From: Pyrenula massariospora
Lineage: Eukaryota > Ascomycota > Eurotiomycetes > Pyrenulales > Pyrenulaceae
Direction: 5' to 3'
DNA length: 64,000 nt
NCBI GenBank assembly: GCA_021030905.1
Contig: JAGFMI010000001.1
Coordinates: 1,116,001 to 1,180,000, forward strand
The notes below the pieces were generated by a model, which worked only from the letters and a program-made list of their open reading frames with translations, searched no databases and was not told the origin of the DNA. Each line of letters opens with the position of its first letter. Position 1 is the first letter of the stretch. The position numbers and the translations under genes are program-made. Of this stretch, positions 1-11,570 are shown in pieces.

Positions 1-428
1 AATTTGATCAAATCGTCGCCCTTCCAATTGCGAAAATACATACTGTCATAACATTGAATCTTGTTCCATTCCAGCTTCGGGTAAAACTTTTGCGGTCTTC
101 TGGAATCCTCCAACGCCAAGTTTCCATATGCAAGACCAAACTTTATCTTTGTACGCCAGATCATACATTTCACTCTAAGTCAAGTCATTCTTCCATTTGT
201 AGCCATCTCAAATGTGATCACTCCTAACACAAGTCCTCCATGAATTCTTCATGTCATCAATCACTGTCAAATCCCACTCATTCCCAAGAAGGGCCAAAAA
301 AAGTCATGCTAAAATAGTTGTATTGAAATAGAAAGTATTCAAAGAAGAAAATATTTAGAAAAGAGAAACGTCGCCTTTTCCCACCATCATATAAAGGTCT
401 TCAGATGCTGAACATGGTAAGAGGTCAC
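1..428. other. Window edge, no gene seen
   Basis: No open frame with recognisable coding content lies on either strand here. The stretch is moderately AT-rich and would be the 3' flank of the LPMO gene that ends at 429 on the minus strand. Confidence 0.5.
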
Positions 429-1688
429 TTAGGAAGTGAGTCCCCAAGCATGGTGGCTACGGCGCACATGTCCACTGTGGGCGCGTCGAGCCTTTCCTCC
501 AGCGGCTGCCATCTTAAGTTCAGAAGATTGGCCAGGAGTGCACTTTGTGCCAGAAGCCATGGGCTGGGCGGAAGACCAGGAGCCGGAGGCGCAGCGCTGG
601 AATGAAGCACCATCAGCAGAGCAGTACCAGTCACCCTCGGTCAAGCATGTGCCGGACATGGCGCCACCAGTCCCAGACGAGGTTCCAGACGAGGCTGGCA
701 CGCTCGGAGAAACGACTGAGGCGGATGGCTGAGCAGAGGCGGTGGAAGGAGAGCTACCAGCAGCGCCAGAAGCGAAGACTCCAGGAGCAGAACCAGCAGA
801 TGATGCGGAAGAAGTGGCGGCCGGAGCGGACGATGCTGAGCTTGAGCTAGCACTAGAGCTAGTACCTGCACCTGCACCTGAGCTAGCACCAGAGCCGGAG
901 CCGGAGCCAGAGCTAGAGCCAGATGATGACCCACCACTCGCCCCGTTAGGTCCAATGCCAAATTGACCGCAATTGCCATCAGGACCCTTTAGAGTAGCGC
1001 CTGGTGATTTTTCGACAGAGCTGCCGGGAACAGGGAATTCGAGGTCCGTTGAATCGTGGGTCTTGCATTCATCGGGATTGAAGATATTGGCGATGAACAT
1101 GTCTGGGAAGGAGGGGTTGTCGCGCTTCATAGAAATAGGCTGGCTCATCATGTCGCGCTTGCTGGATCCACCAGTGACAGTGACCGGCGCACAGTTCATG
1201 TACATCTCACGGTTGCCAATCTTATTAAACCATGTCCAAGCCAGCGAGTATTTGCCGGGGGCAATACCCTGTGGGATGCTGAACTGGAAGGTTGAGGCGC
1301 CGCTGCCATTAGGATCGCTTCCTAGATTCCCTGCCGCAGTTGCTGGGCAGCCACCTTCAATGCTGTGGATGACCATCCATTTCGACGATTTGCTCGGTTC
1401 ACGATCCGAGGTGAGACTGACCTGGCAAGAGCCACCGCCGTGAACGGCGCTGCCGGTAAAGGAGAGAGTTTGAGGAGCGCCAATGGGCATCGTATTCTCC
1501 GTAGTGACTTGGTATGTCCCTGTGCTCTTGCAAGGAAAATTGGAGCCACCTCTCTCGAGTGGAGAATTGTCCAGAGAGTCCTTGTTGTAGGGCACTGGTG
1601 TTTTCATGATCATGTGACCATTGGCGGAGATCGCAAAGAAGGCGAGGAGGGAGGTAAAACCCTGCATAGTTGAGACCGACGAAAGCAT
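429..1688 (-). CDS. AA11-family lytic polysaccharide monooxygenase with C-terminal X278-like module
   Basis: Secreted copper enzyme of the AA11 family, whose characterised members cleave chitin oxidatively. The gene is a single 419-residue exon. A signal peptide (residues 1-24; a second ATG at residue 8 could also start it) ends just before His25 in the sequence NGHMIMKTP, so the mature protein begins with the copper-binding histidine. His83 (AVHGGGSC) and Tyr163 (EMYMNCAP) fall at mature positions 59 and 139, close to the His1/His60/Tyr140 brace I recall for AoAA11. A Ser/Gly/Ala linker (about 245-340) leads to a four-cysteine module at 345-384 (CLTEGDWYC, FQRCASGSW) that resembles the X278 domain found on AA11 proteins, then a basic, His-rich tail. 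Family call is firm; substrate is inferred from the family. Confidence 0.93.
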   Translation of the reverse strand: MLSSVSTMQGFTSLLAFFAISANGHMIMKTPVPYNKDSLDNSPLERGGSNFPCKSTGTYQVTTENTMPIGAPQTLSFTGSAVHGGGSCQVSLTSDREPSKSSKWMVIHSIEGGCPATAAGNLGSDPNGSGASTFQFSIPQGIAPGKYSLAWTWFNKIGNREMYMNCAPVTVTGGSSKRDMMSQPISMKRDNPSFPDMFIANIFNPDECKTHDSTDLEFPVPGSSVEKSPGATLKGPDGNCGQFGIGPNGASGGSSSGSSSGSGSGSGASSGAGAGTSSSASSSSASSAPAATSSASSAGSAPGVFASGAAGSSPSTASAQPSASVVSPSVPASSGTSSGTGGAMSGTCLTEGDWYCSADGASFQRCASGSWSSAQPMASGTKCTPGQSSELKMAAAGGKARRAHSGHVRRSHHAWGLTS

Positions 1689-1907
1689 CTTGATCGATCT
1701 GGGTATAGACGTAGGGGTCTGAGAGAGTGTTGTTTGGGAAATTGCGTCGGACCGGCCGAAGTAAATACCCAGAGTTATAAGTAGTTGCGAGTTAGGCCTT
1801 CTGATTTCTTGGGTTGCAAGATTTTGCTAAAGCTTTGTTACTTTGCGTTCGATAGTGTTGGAATGTGAGGATCTGGAGTTCGAAAATGGAAGAGTTGAGG
1901 AAGGACC

Positions 1908-1914
1908 TTTTATA
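1908..1914 (-). promoter_or_regulatory. TATA box of the LPMO gene
   Basis: On the minus strand this reads TATAAAA, about 220 nt upstream of the LPMO start codon. It would give a 5' leader of roughly 190 nt. Position and sequence fit a fungal TATA box; no transcript start was measured. Confidence 0.45.
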
Positions 1915-4760
1915 GTCCGGAAATGGTGAGGCGAAGAAAGACGGGGTTGGGTGTGGCAGATTCTTTCATAAATAGAACAATAGGGCATGGTGTAGACAAT
2001 AAAGGCCCGTTACTTCAGGCACGCGAACAATAGAGCAAGACCAAAATTTTGCAAGAGACCACACCGGACATACCTTTGTTCACAGTCGGCCAACGCTCTT
2101 TCGAACCAAGTGTGATCTTTGTAGAAAGCAAAGGGCGTCAAGAGAATGGAATTGTCTGCCTCAAGCACGACGATGTAAGGAATGGGGAAGTGAACAACAG
2201 GACTAGCCTGGTCAGAACAATAGTATTGACAGCTTGGAAAAATCGCCTTGAAGCGGCAGTGCTCCATGGTTGGGGTCAGCATGACTTTATACTGAGGCCA
2301 CGATTCTATCGCCCCTGACTAAGTCATTTTTCCATAGACCCAAGCCGGTGTATGTGAATGAAAGTTTTGAAACAATCTATAGCATAGTGGCAGTGGGAAT
2401 GGCATGTGGGAAGAGGCTCCTTGCAGGTGTGTCGACCAGTCATCGTCCCGGATCTAGGATGGGCACGACGAGATGCGGCATGTCACTCAAGACGGCGGAT
2501 GGCAAAGCCAGTCCTTTGGGAAGTGAGAGCGCTGTGGGTATGGGAGCTTGGACGCGGGTGCCTTGCATTGGAGCAGAGGCGATGGAGGCATTGGCCGTGA
2601 AGAGGCGCTCGGCTTGGCAGGTACAGAAGATGATGGACGAATCCCCGTCTGACGTTTGTTTCCCCTGAATCGAGGTGGAGATGGGATACTCTCTGCAGAA
2701 GGGGCATTCCCGGCGGGAGGAACAGATGTGGCGAGGTGGAATGTGGTGGGGAGGAGGAGGAGATCGATAGAGTGGTGCGTGCCAGGGGATCGTCAGGGCT
2801 GAAGGTGGGGAAGAGCTTCCCACTGGCTGACAGGCCGCTTGGAGGCCGCTTGGAGGCCGCCGGTGCTCCCAACCTGGGCCAGTGAACGATGATGATCGCC
2901 GCTTCTCCCTGTTCGCCAACCGCGCGGCCGGCCCCAGCTGGGCGAGGGGCGCCAGTCCGTTTCCGGCTCTAGCGGTGAGCTTAAGGAGAATTCTCTGAGC
3001 GCCGACTGGTCCCCGGAGCATGTCCGGCCATCGCAGGCCATGTTTCCACGTCGCGCCATCTTGAAACACCAGCTGTATCGTATTCACCGACATCCACAAA
3101 CGGTGAAGAACCTTTCATCGCCCTTCAATCAAGCTCGTTGCGACAAGAAGTTTCCACACAGCATCGTCACCACAACCGCGAGGCGAGTGAGAAGGGCAAC
3201 TGCCTTGGCTTTCAGGACCGGCTGCTCAAGTTCTCCAAAGGCAATCAATTCTTCGAGCAAGATCTACCCACTTCCTGACCGGAATAACGCACACTGTGGT
3301 CCTCTCATTGTCGCCGGGCCCCTAAACTTGTTTACGTGCTAAACTCCGCACAGAGGACGGTAAGTCTAGAATGTGGAGCATAACGCCCAAGACAATGGAG
3401 CTATGCCCTACCAAATGAATAACTAAAGTGATAATGTCTCACTGCGTGGCTCAGTACATGGCGGTGCCCCTGCTTCTCAGCTGCCTTGTCTTCAGGGCAT
3501 GATGAGCCTAGACGCAAAGCTTGCTTCATACGTTCTCGGCTTCTGAATTCAACCATCCGTTCGTGCGAGCACTGCCACGCGTAGAGCATATATCTAATTT
3601 CCATCAGATCTAGAAATTCTCATGCTGTGAGGCTGGGGTCGACAACTCCACACTATGACTCGAAATAAGGAAACATGGTGATCTGGCCTTGTTCTGAATG
3701 TTGGATTGAAACCCGAAAGCAGAAAGGTCCTCTTGACTTTTGCATGCGTCAGGAGTTCCAAATACTGACTTGTCCATTTACGACTTCTGGCCCGTCTAGC
3801 GTATGGCTTTCATCAAGCCTTTCATTCGAGGTATCGCAAAGGGTCATCATCTATCACTTCAAAGAAACGCTTTTCTTTTAGATGCGCTCTGATGCTCGCT
3901 CAAAAGAATGGGTGTGGCCCCAACGCCGATTCGAGCCTTAGAGCTAATCGAGTATACCGACGACAGATATGGACTGCAATCATCTATCTCGCCACGTACA
4001 CTCTCCGCTCCGAGATCTCTTACGATGGCAGTAGATCCAGGCTTATTTCGCAGATGCCACGTCATACCCTCCAGAAACTCACCATCGCCTACCACACTGC
4101 AAGTACAAGTTCCAGAGGTCACAGACACGAACATTTCTTTGTGACCTGATACCCACTCTGTTGTCCGTCTTTGATGCAAGCCTTACATAGGGAGGGTCTC
4201 GGTTGAAATTTTCCAATGGCTGGTTATTACATGACCGGGATATCCTTAACCATGCATAGTCCCCTTGAACGCACAAGAAAGTCCGTAACAACTCAAGATC
4301 AAACATAGAAGCCGTCATAATATTTCTAGTTGTTTTGCAATGCCCAGAGTGGCAGGTTTCGTTTACAAGATGACCGTAAACGTGCATCTTGGAGCAGGGT
4401 GATATTCCGGCATGATGTCTCGCGAGGAAGTATATCACAGTAGTAAAAAGCCGAGACCTAGTATTATTAATGCCATATTGGTTTTAGCAATTTCTCATAC
4501 CTCGTTCATAGATACTTGGGTCAAACGCGGGGATCCGTAGTTTAATATTTCCATCTCACGATAGTCGTTGGACTGCCCCGCTACTCTTGGAGAGCGTTAT
4601 GCATGCATGCGAGGCAGAAAGAACTAGAGCTGGTGGGATTGCACGATTTTTAGGCACGCAGATATTCAAAATCGTGCCGAATTCAGTCAAAGTCATTTAC
4701 TGTTCAATTCACTCGTGCCGGGAGACAATCCTCCAGACAGCTCTCAGTCAACTACAAACT
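1915..4760. other. Gene-poor stretch with short unrecognised frames
   Basis: Nearly 3 kb without a gene I can recognise. Several frames of 60-219 codons exist on both strands (for example minus 2440-3099 and minus 3859-4179), but they are Ser/Pro/Arg-rich or lack family motifs and I could not join them with splice sites into a recognisable product. One or two small multi-exon genes could be hidden here. Confidence 0.35.
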
Positions 4761-5780
4761 ATGTCCTTTCCTCCACCCTCCTCTCCAACGCCAACCTTTT
4801 TCCCTCCTCCAAGCTCCACATCTCCCATAGACCACCTCCCTCCTTCTCTCGCTGAAGAAATCACCTCTGTCAATGCTATCTACCCTTCTCCCCCCGGACT
4901 TACTCCCCTTGCTTCAAACATTCACTCCACCACAATCCTCCTTACCCATCCTGTAACGTCAATCACGTTCCTTCTCTCCATCCCCTCGAACTACCCTTCT
5001 GAGCCTCCAACCGTGACCGGTACCCACAGCATCGGCTCTCGTCCCCGCGGCGAAGGCTCTGCTGCAGTTGAAATCCTTCGCGAAACCGTCTTGAAGATCT
5101 TCGTTCCAGGACAGGTATGTCTATTTGATCTCCTCGAGGAAGCCACGCCGCTGCTCGAGCCAGGGGATAGCAACGACGAGGAGGACGACGAGCAGCAGCA
5201 CAATGGGCAATCTACGCTCACTGGCACGGACGCGGTCTCGGCCCCGGGTCCTCGCACCAAAGGCAGGTCCGCCGCTCCCGCTCCATCTACCCTCTCACCA
5301 CCGCTGAACGACGGCGGAGTAGCATCTACACCTACACCCATCCCAAAATGGACATCTTCTACCGTGCTGACGTCTAAAAAATCCACTTTCCTTGCCCGTG
5401 CCGCCCCGGCGTTGTCTCGCGAAGAAGCCCTCTCACACATCTCCCACCTCCTCTCCACTGACAAAAAGGCCGCGGGCGCGTCGCACAACATCACCGCCTA
5501 TCGTATCCGTGTGTCCAACCCTCCGTCTTTGGACTTTATCGTCCAGCAGGACTCTGACGATGACGGCGAGACTGCGGCCGGGGGGCGCGTGCTGCGGTTG
5601 CTGCAGTTGATGGGGGCGTGGGATGTGGTTGTGGTGGTGAGTCGATGGTACGGTGGAGTGAAGCTGGGACCGGATAGATTTCGATTGATCAACGAGGTCG
5701 CGAGGGAATGCGTGGTTGAAGGCGGTTTTGTGAGGGAGGAGGAGAAGGGGGTTGGCGCGAGGAAGGGGAAGGGGAGGTGA
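4761..5780 (+). CDS. YIH1: YIH1/IMPACT-family translation regulator (RWD + UPF0029)
   Basis: Homologue of yeast Yih1 and mammalian IMPACT, cytosolic proteins that bind Gcn1 and restrain activation of the eIF2-alpha kinase Gcn2 during amino-acid starvation. The frame is open from 4587, but its first codon there is TTG. The ATG at 4761 (MSFPPPSS) is the likely start and gives 339 residues. An RWD domain lies at about 27-145 (EEITSVNAIYP, then the P-rich turn SNYPSEPP). An acidic and Pro/Ser-rich linker follows. The C-terminal IMPACT/UPF0029 domain (about 200-320) carries the hallmark SRWYGGVKLGPDRF at 294. No intron is needed. It converges on the acetoacetyl-CoA synthetase gene. The N-terminal extension before the RWD domain is Pro-rich low complexity. 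Confidence 0.9.
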   Translation: MSFPPPSSPTPTFFPPPSSTSPIDHLPPSLAEEITSVNAIYPSPPGLTPLASNIHSTTILLTHPVTSITFLLSIPSNYPSEPPTVTGTHSIGSRPRGEGSAAVEILRETVLKIFVPGQVCLFDLLEEATPLLEPGDSNDEEDDEQQHNGQSTLTGTDAVSAPGPRTKGRSAAPAPSTLSPPLNDGGVASTPTPIPKWTSSTVLTSKKSTFLARAAPALSREEALSHISHLLSTDKKAAGASHNITAYRIRVSNPPSLDFIVQQDSDDDGETAAGGRVLRLLQLMGAWDVVVVVSRWYGGVKLGPDRFRLINEVARECVVEGGFVREEEKGVGARKGKGR

Positions 5781-6241
5781 CTTTATGCCAGTGGTGCCAG
5801 GGTGCAAGCAGATGATGTTAGGCGTTTGTTGTCCGTCATGATGATACCTAAGTGCCGACGATGTTTCATGATGTTACTCACCACAAGTCGACATCTCGTT
5901 AAGACGACTGATGAACGTTACGAGATATAATGCTTATTTTTTGGAAGTTATAGTAGCTGTTAGCACATAATAGTATGGATGAAAGACTTCGGGCTCTTGG
6001 TGACCGTCATTATCCACATATGTACAACTTCCAATCATCTGAATCGTTATGATGATGGGAAGATGCTATTTATCCAGACGTCTCAATACAAAGAGAATAG
6101 AAGATATCTTAGCCCACATCTTATAATCCATCAGCCATCTACCTTCCCATGACCAGTCATCATCTCCGGCGTGTTTTAAAAAAAGGTGAAAGACATATCT
6201 CAGCTAGGGTTGAGTTGCTTCGACCCATAGAGAAACATACT
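5781..6241. other. Shared 3' flank of two convergent genes
   Basis: AT-richer spacer between the stop of the YIH1-like gene (plus strand) and the stop of the acetoacetyl-CoA synthetase gene (minus strand). It should hold both polyadenylation regions; no other coding potential is visible. Confidence 0.5.
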
Positions 6242-8584
6242 TCACAGCCTCGCTTTCACCTGATTGCCGTTAAGTAGCTCTTCAACTCTCGCGAACTGGT
6301 AGTAGAAGTCGAGAGATTTTGGATTCAGAAGTGTATCGCTTGGCTTAACGATCTGCCCAGAGACGATCTGCTTGACAGGTAATTCGACCTTCTTCAGGTT
6401 GACCGTCGTCGGAATTTCTGGCGTCCGGAAGATGTATTTTGGAACATGCCGCTTGCTCGTTTCCTTTGCTATCCTGGATTTAATCTCATCTATGAGAGAT
6501 GGGGTCAACTTCGCACCTGGCCGCATAAGCAAGAATAGCATCACGGACTCGTCGTTGTCACGGGGGCGCCGTTGCCCAACACATATGGAGTCAGCGACTC
6601 GATCGGAGAAAAAGGCCTCAATCACGTTATAAATCTCGGCTGACCCGAAGCGCACACCACTTGGATTGAGGACACCATCTGCACGACCAAGAAATATGAC
6701 ACTCTGTAGTGTGAGGAAGGTCAGTTATGTACAGAACGAAGGTATGGAATTTGGCGGGGATGCATACCTTGGTAATTGGGTGGATCATTATGAAGTCACC
6801 ATGGGTCCAAACATTGTCATATTTAGCAAAATATGAGCTGAAATACTTCTTCTTCTCTGAGTCTCCCCACAATCCAATTGGCATGTTCGGAAAAGCTTGT
6901 GGAGCCACAAGTTCACCTGGAACGCCGTCCGGGACTTCTCTGCCGGGGATGCCCTTGCCTCCTTCGACAGTCTGATCATAGACCTTTATGGGCAACCCCA
7001 GAGACGGGCCCTGACACCCACCGACATACACTGGCGTTAGTGGGTTGCCTGTCGCAAAGCACCCAGCAAGATCTGTGCCGCCTGAAATATTGTCAAGATG
7101 AACTCCTGTAGGGAAACCGGAGTCATAGAACCATTCAAACAAAGCATCAAACAGCACCATCCCAGTGCTTGTGACGACTTGCAGGTTGCTTAGGTTCGTG
7201 ACCTCTCTTGGCGAGATCTTGTTCTTTTGAAGCTCATGAAGATATCGTGGTGATATACCTGCAGCAGCATAAGCTCCATTTTGAAGGAGGCGCAAGGGAC
7301 GTTACTACCTAAATGAGTTACTGATTGCTCTCCAACCAACCTAATAAATGTGCTATGATCCGGTAGAAAAGGACTCCCATCGTACATAACCAACCTCGCA
7401 CCAGTGAGCAATCCAATCACTGTAGAGAGATACTATAGTGATGAGTAAATGTTAGCTCCAGTCGATCCAAACAGTTAGGGGCGCAGCAGACTGACCATGA
7501 TCCAGCCAGTGGTGGTGTACTGCAGAACTGAGCTTTTTTCGTCTATGCAGCGATGCAACCGAGCCTCTCGGCTGGCACTCAAGATCACGCCGCCAACAGA
7601 ATGTAGCAGGGCCTTGGGCATTCCAGTTGTTCCTGAGCTGTAGACGATGAGGAAAGGATCACGAAACTCAATTTGCTCAAACTCTAGCTCCGTGGTGGTA
7701 GCTGCACTCACAAAATAGTCCCACGTCACAGCTTTTGGGATCTGGGCAATGTCGGCAGGCTCGTCTGCGAATCTTACTTGGCTCACGACTCCTTTGAACT
7801 CATGTATTGACTTCATACCTTCGACAATCTCTGCCATCTTTGACCGGAGATCAATCGTTTTGCCATTGTATACGGCAGCGTCGTCCATAAAAAGCCACAT
7901 TGGCTTAATCTGCAGTAGGCGGTCAAGAATGCCTTGTTTGCCCATGTCCGTGGAGCTGCTGCTGAAAAGACCGCCAGCAGAAGTCACGGCGAGAAACACT
8001 GTTAGAGTATCGAGGCTGTTCGAGGCTACAACAGCTACACGATCTCCCTTTTTCACGCCCCTTGCTTTCATAGCCGAGGCCATTGTTCCTACCCGGCTTC
8101 TTAATTCTCCCCAGGTCACGTGTCTAATTGGCTCGTGAAAGCTGCCCTCCCTTACCTCTGTGCATGCAATCTTGTTTTCTTCCTTGTTGGCCTTTGTCGG
8201 CCGTCTGGAGCCATCTCCGGTGAACAGGATATTTTCGGCGAAATTCATTCGCAGGGCAGGGAACCAGACCGGAACTTCGTCTATGCGAGCAGACTCATCG
8301 ACCACAGGGGATGGGCAGCCTTCCCACACCAGCGGGAAATATTGGAGCAGGAACGTCCAGAAGATCGTTCGATGCTCGCAAGTATAACGGTGCAAGGCCC
8401 AAAAATCCTGGGCAATACGCCTAGTTAGTAAACACAAGGATGGCTGAAATATTGACTGGTTGATTTGACGTACGGGAAACGCCTTGCCAGTCTTTTTCTC
8501 GAGCCCGAGTTTGAATTGGAACATCTGGGTCTCTTCCGGACGGGGGTGCTCCCACAGCTTGCGCGGCACCGCGAGGTCGCCCAT
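6242..8584 (-). CDS. Acetoacetyl-CoA synthetase (ANL superfamily), five exons
   Basis: Cytosolic ATP-dependent ligase that turns acetoacetate and CoA into acetoacetyl-CoA, feeding sterol and lipid synthesis and use of ketone bodies or leucine-derived carbon. Exons (minus): 8584-8474, 8407-7496, 7432-7309, 7258-6768, 6703-6242, giving 699 residues, a normal family length. The junctions restore conserved blocks: the AMP-binding P-loop YSSGTTGMPK, TTGWIM joined to YLSTVIGLLTGAR, VTHLG joined to ISPRYLHEL, the A5-type SGGTD, the WTHGDF block, GRADGVLNPSGVRFGSAEIY and, near the C-terminus, NLKKVELPVKQI with the adenylation lysine. ATG 8584 (MGDLAVPRKLWEHP) matches family N-termini. The intron between exons 1 and 2 is 66 nt and has no in-frame stop, so reading through it is possible. 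It diverges from the P450 gene 1.1 kb away. Confidence 0.93.
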
Positions 8585-9705
8585 CTTGAGGTCGAGTGAT
8601 CCTCGGCCCTGGCTCAGGTTTCGACAAGATACGAGAGGGGAGGTGCGGGAGAATTGAGATTTCAACCAGATTTATGGTCGTCAATTGCCAGGAGGGAACA
8701 TGATTTGCTCTCGTCAGATCATTAGTTACATCACGGGGGAGGTCATGCCGTGAAATACGACGGCTTAGGAACGGCTGCAATGAGTGGTGAGGCGGGATGT
8801 GCGTCCCACACTGTATGGAGAGATAGAGGCGGGCCATTGACTGTGTAATGCTGTCAGCTCTCTGAGGGCCCTGCCGACGTCCGTGGGTGTGGCAGGGGTC
8901 CAAGGGTCCCGAGGACCTGGTTTAGCTCGAGCGATTGCTTCCCCGAGAAATTCCTGCTGCACTTCTGCACCATCCGCACCTTAACCAACCCTCGAAGCTG
9001 AGGCCTGGCATCAATCTGGCTTGCTAGATGATAAGCGAGATCTCGGGCGTCCGGCCCAATTATAGCATCCGTCACCTTTGACTCTGCGAGCGATCGTGCA
9101 TACCTGACAGATCGGGTTGTCCCAGTTTACGAATCTCAGCCGGGCAGCAGGGGACTCTGGGGGCTTTTCAAGATAGAAAATCCACCTTTGAGGCCTGCAA
9201 GGTAGCTGTTGGACTACTCAGTCTTGACTGCTAATGAAAGCCGAGTCTCTTGAGAAGGTTTTCGACCCTTGGTTGTCCTATCTTATGCTTCGTGACTTCA
9301 AGCCTTTCGCTCATATTAGTCCAAGATGGTGAAGAACCATGCCAACACTACCGTGCTTTTACCGCAGTAATTGCCTCGAGAGCAATCCTTCTTCCGCTGT
9401 CAGTCTTTACTTCGTGCCGGCACCGGTTGGAGATGTGCTTTTCCCCGGTCGTATTCACAAATACGTTGCCGTTGCCTCCATCGCTCTCTCCTCCCTCGCT
9501 CTTCTCTCCCTCTCTCTTCCCTCCCTCGCTCCTGCCTCTGTCGTTTCTCTTTCCTCAGCCTGCCTGACCCCATCATCCACTCTGAGCACAGCTGACCAAT
9601 AGGATGTGAACCGCTTGAATCCCTTCTGTCAAGACGCTGCCAGGAAGATTCCATTTGGAGGGAGGAACTTGTCCCATTCCTGCAGCCTTACGCCAGCTAT
9701 TCAGC
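8585..9705. other. Divergent promoter region between AACS and P450
   Basis: Intergenic space between the oppositely oriented acetoacetyl-CoA synthetase and cytochrome P450 genes. The open frames here are short and overlap on both strands. The P450-proximal part contains a strong CT tract at about 9476-9560, a common feature of fungal core promoters upstream of transcript starts. Confidence 0.55.
9476..9560 (+). promoter_or_regulatory. Pyrimidine-rich promoter tract of the P450 gene
   Basis: Almost unbroken run of CTCC/CTCTC sequence about 150-230 nt upstream of the P450 ATG at 9706. Such CT stretches often sit next to transcription start sites in filamentous fungi; the role here is inferred from position only. 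Confidence 0.4.
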
Positions 9706-11570
9706 ATGTTCGCGATGCCTCTCGTCGCCCTCGTGCGGCTACTTTTCTTCTCTATAATCCTACTTCCCCTTATCTCATATGTAACAAGAAAAGTTGTGTT
9801 GCTCGCTCAATCTTTTCTTTCTCCGATATCTGATGTCCCAGGCCCTCCGATTGCTCGTATCTCCCGCATCTTCAAGCTGTGGCAGGTTTTTCAAGGATCC
9901 TTTGAAGACAGTGTCGCCCAATTGCATCATAAACATGGTAAAACTCAAGCACTCACAGAACTCAGATGTCTGAAGCTAAGGGGTGAAAAGGTTCACTGTT
10001 CAGGATCGCTCCCGACACTTACATCATAGACGACCCTGGTGCAGCGCGCACCATCTACGGCGCAGGGAGTCATTTCATCAAGGTACTTCTGAGAGGATAA
10101 ATTGCTAAAACTGGATTTTGACAGAAAATACTGTCAGTCACAATGGTATACAGCACTCAAAGACGGAGATCAGCTAGACATCTTCTCGGTCCGTAGTGAG
10201 GTCCTACACAAGGAAATTCGGCGCAATATCAGTCGTGCATACACCCCTCGCTTGCTCTCGGACGTTGAGCCATTCGTCGACGACTGTACCACGCTCTTCG
10301 TACAAAAGTTACAGTCGTTCGGGGCGTCCAAAGTTTTCGATATTGATCGCTGGGTCAAATGCTACATTTTTGATACCAGCGGAGGGATTGCGGTACGTAT
10401 TATTCCCCTCCACAGAAGCTCGTCAAGCAGTGTTAAAGTAGACGCAGTTCGGACGACGCTTTGGTTTACTGGATCAAGGGAACGATGTCCACAGTATCAT
10501 GGAAATCGTCCGAACCATAGTGACCTTTGGAGCTCATCTTGGAGTCATCCCTGAGCTCAAACCCTTAGCACTGGCGACGATGAAGTTGACAGGGCTTGCA
10601 GACCGTTTCAGCCTTTCGCATTTTTCGTCCCTACTTCGTCAAGAAATTGCCAAGCATCCTCCAACGGCTTCTGGGATGGGTATGATGTCGCGCCTAGCGA
10701 GCCTTTACCGACAGGATCCAGCGACAGCTGGTCAGGAAATGGATCCGGATACAGCCTTCCAAGCGGCATGGGCAATAATTCCTCCATCTGCGCATACGAC
10801 GGCATTTGCCGTTGACATGGTATTATATGAGGTTTTCAAGAACCCACAGGTGCTCCGAAAATTGCGTGACGAGGTCAATGCAATCAGACCACAAGGTGAG
10901 TGGGGTCTTGAGGGCTGAAAATTTGGCGGAAAAAATCTCAGATTCTTCAGGACTGGTCTCAAATGAAGATGCAAAAGTCATGGCTTATACGCAAGCTGTG
11001 ATTCGCGAGGCACTCCGATTGCATCCACCGATCAACTTGGCCCTGGAACGTGTTGTTCCAGAAGGCGGTGCCGTCATCGCAAATCGTTTCTTTCCAGCAG
11101 ATGTAAGTGTTGGCTTTTCCTACATGTCTTCTTCAAGATGTTGACCATGCCATCTTGATCAATTATAGACGACGATTGGAATCGTTCCAAGCATTGCAGG
11201 ACAGAATCGTAGCGTCTTCGGTGACGATGCTGGTATCTTTCGGCCCGAACGCTGGCTTGAGAAGGGCGGTGATCGGCTGACAGAGATGGACCGATATGAC
11301 TTTTCCGTAAGCATTGTGGCAGCAAACGCACAGAATTTTGTCAATGTTGACTGTTCACATTAGTTCGGGGCCGGAAGCCGCAATTGCATCGGCAAAGGCA
11401 TTGCTCAGATGATCATGGCAAAAGCAATTCCCGTTCTGATACGGGACTTTGATTTCAAGCTACACCTCAAAAATGGCAAGCCGAAGACTGTCAACTATTG
11501 GTTTGTCAAGATTGAGGGTTTCAAGGGGTGCGTGCGGGCGAGATCAGGCTGGGCCAAAGCTAGCAAGTGA
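9706..11570 (+). CDS. Cytochrome P450 monooxygenase (pisatin-demethylase-like E-class), seven exons
   Basis: Membrane-anchored microsomal P450; substrate unknown. Exons: 9706-9937, 9991-10082, 10138-10392, 10448-10895, 10942-11102, 11169-11306, 11364-11570, with all phases consistent, giving 510 residues. An N-terminal membrane anchor (about 1-30) is followed by the proline hinge VPGPPIAR. The block YGAGSHFIKSQWY resembles fungal pisatin demethylase/benzoate hydroxylase P450s as I recall them. EALR (Glu365, Arg368) is the K-helix, FRPERW is the PERF region, and FGAGSRNCIG carries the haem cysteine Cys450. The I-helix is odd: where most P450s have A/G-G-x-D/E-T-T this reads PPSAHTT, with His309 in place of the acid. 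ATG 9706 is the first in frame; upstream the frame opens only with TTG. No other secondary-metabolism gene lies nearby. Confidence 0.9.

Noticed and set aside
641-979. 112-codon Leu/Ala/Pro-rich frame on the minus strand
   Set aside because: It is a shifted frame over the Ser/Gly linker of the LPMO gene; the repetitive codons keep several frames open.
2440-3099. 219-codon minus-strand frame with a CPFC/CTC pattern
   Set aside because: The cysteines do not form a known zinc motif, composition is Pro/Ser/Arg-rich, and overlapping frames on both strands are equally open.
3859-4438. Minus-strand frames (106 and 119 codons) considered as a decayed RNase H or reverse-transcriptase fragment
   Set aside because: No catalytic Asp/Glu pattern can be placed with confidence and the resemblance is too loose.
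6242-11570. Acetoacetyl-CoA synthetase plus P450 as a secondary-metabolite cluster
   Set aside because: No polyketide synthase, peptide synthetase, terpene synthase or prenyltransferase lies nearby, and the synthetase looks like the primary-metabolism enzyme.
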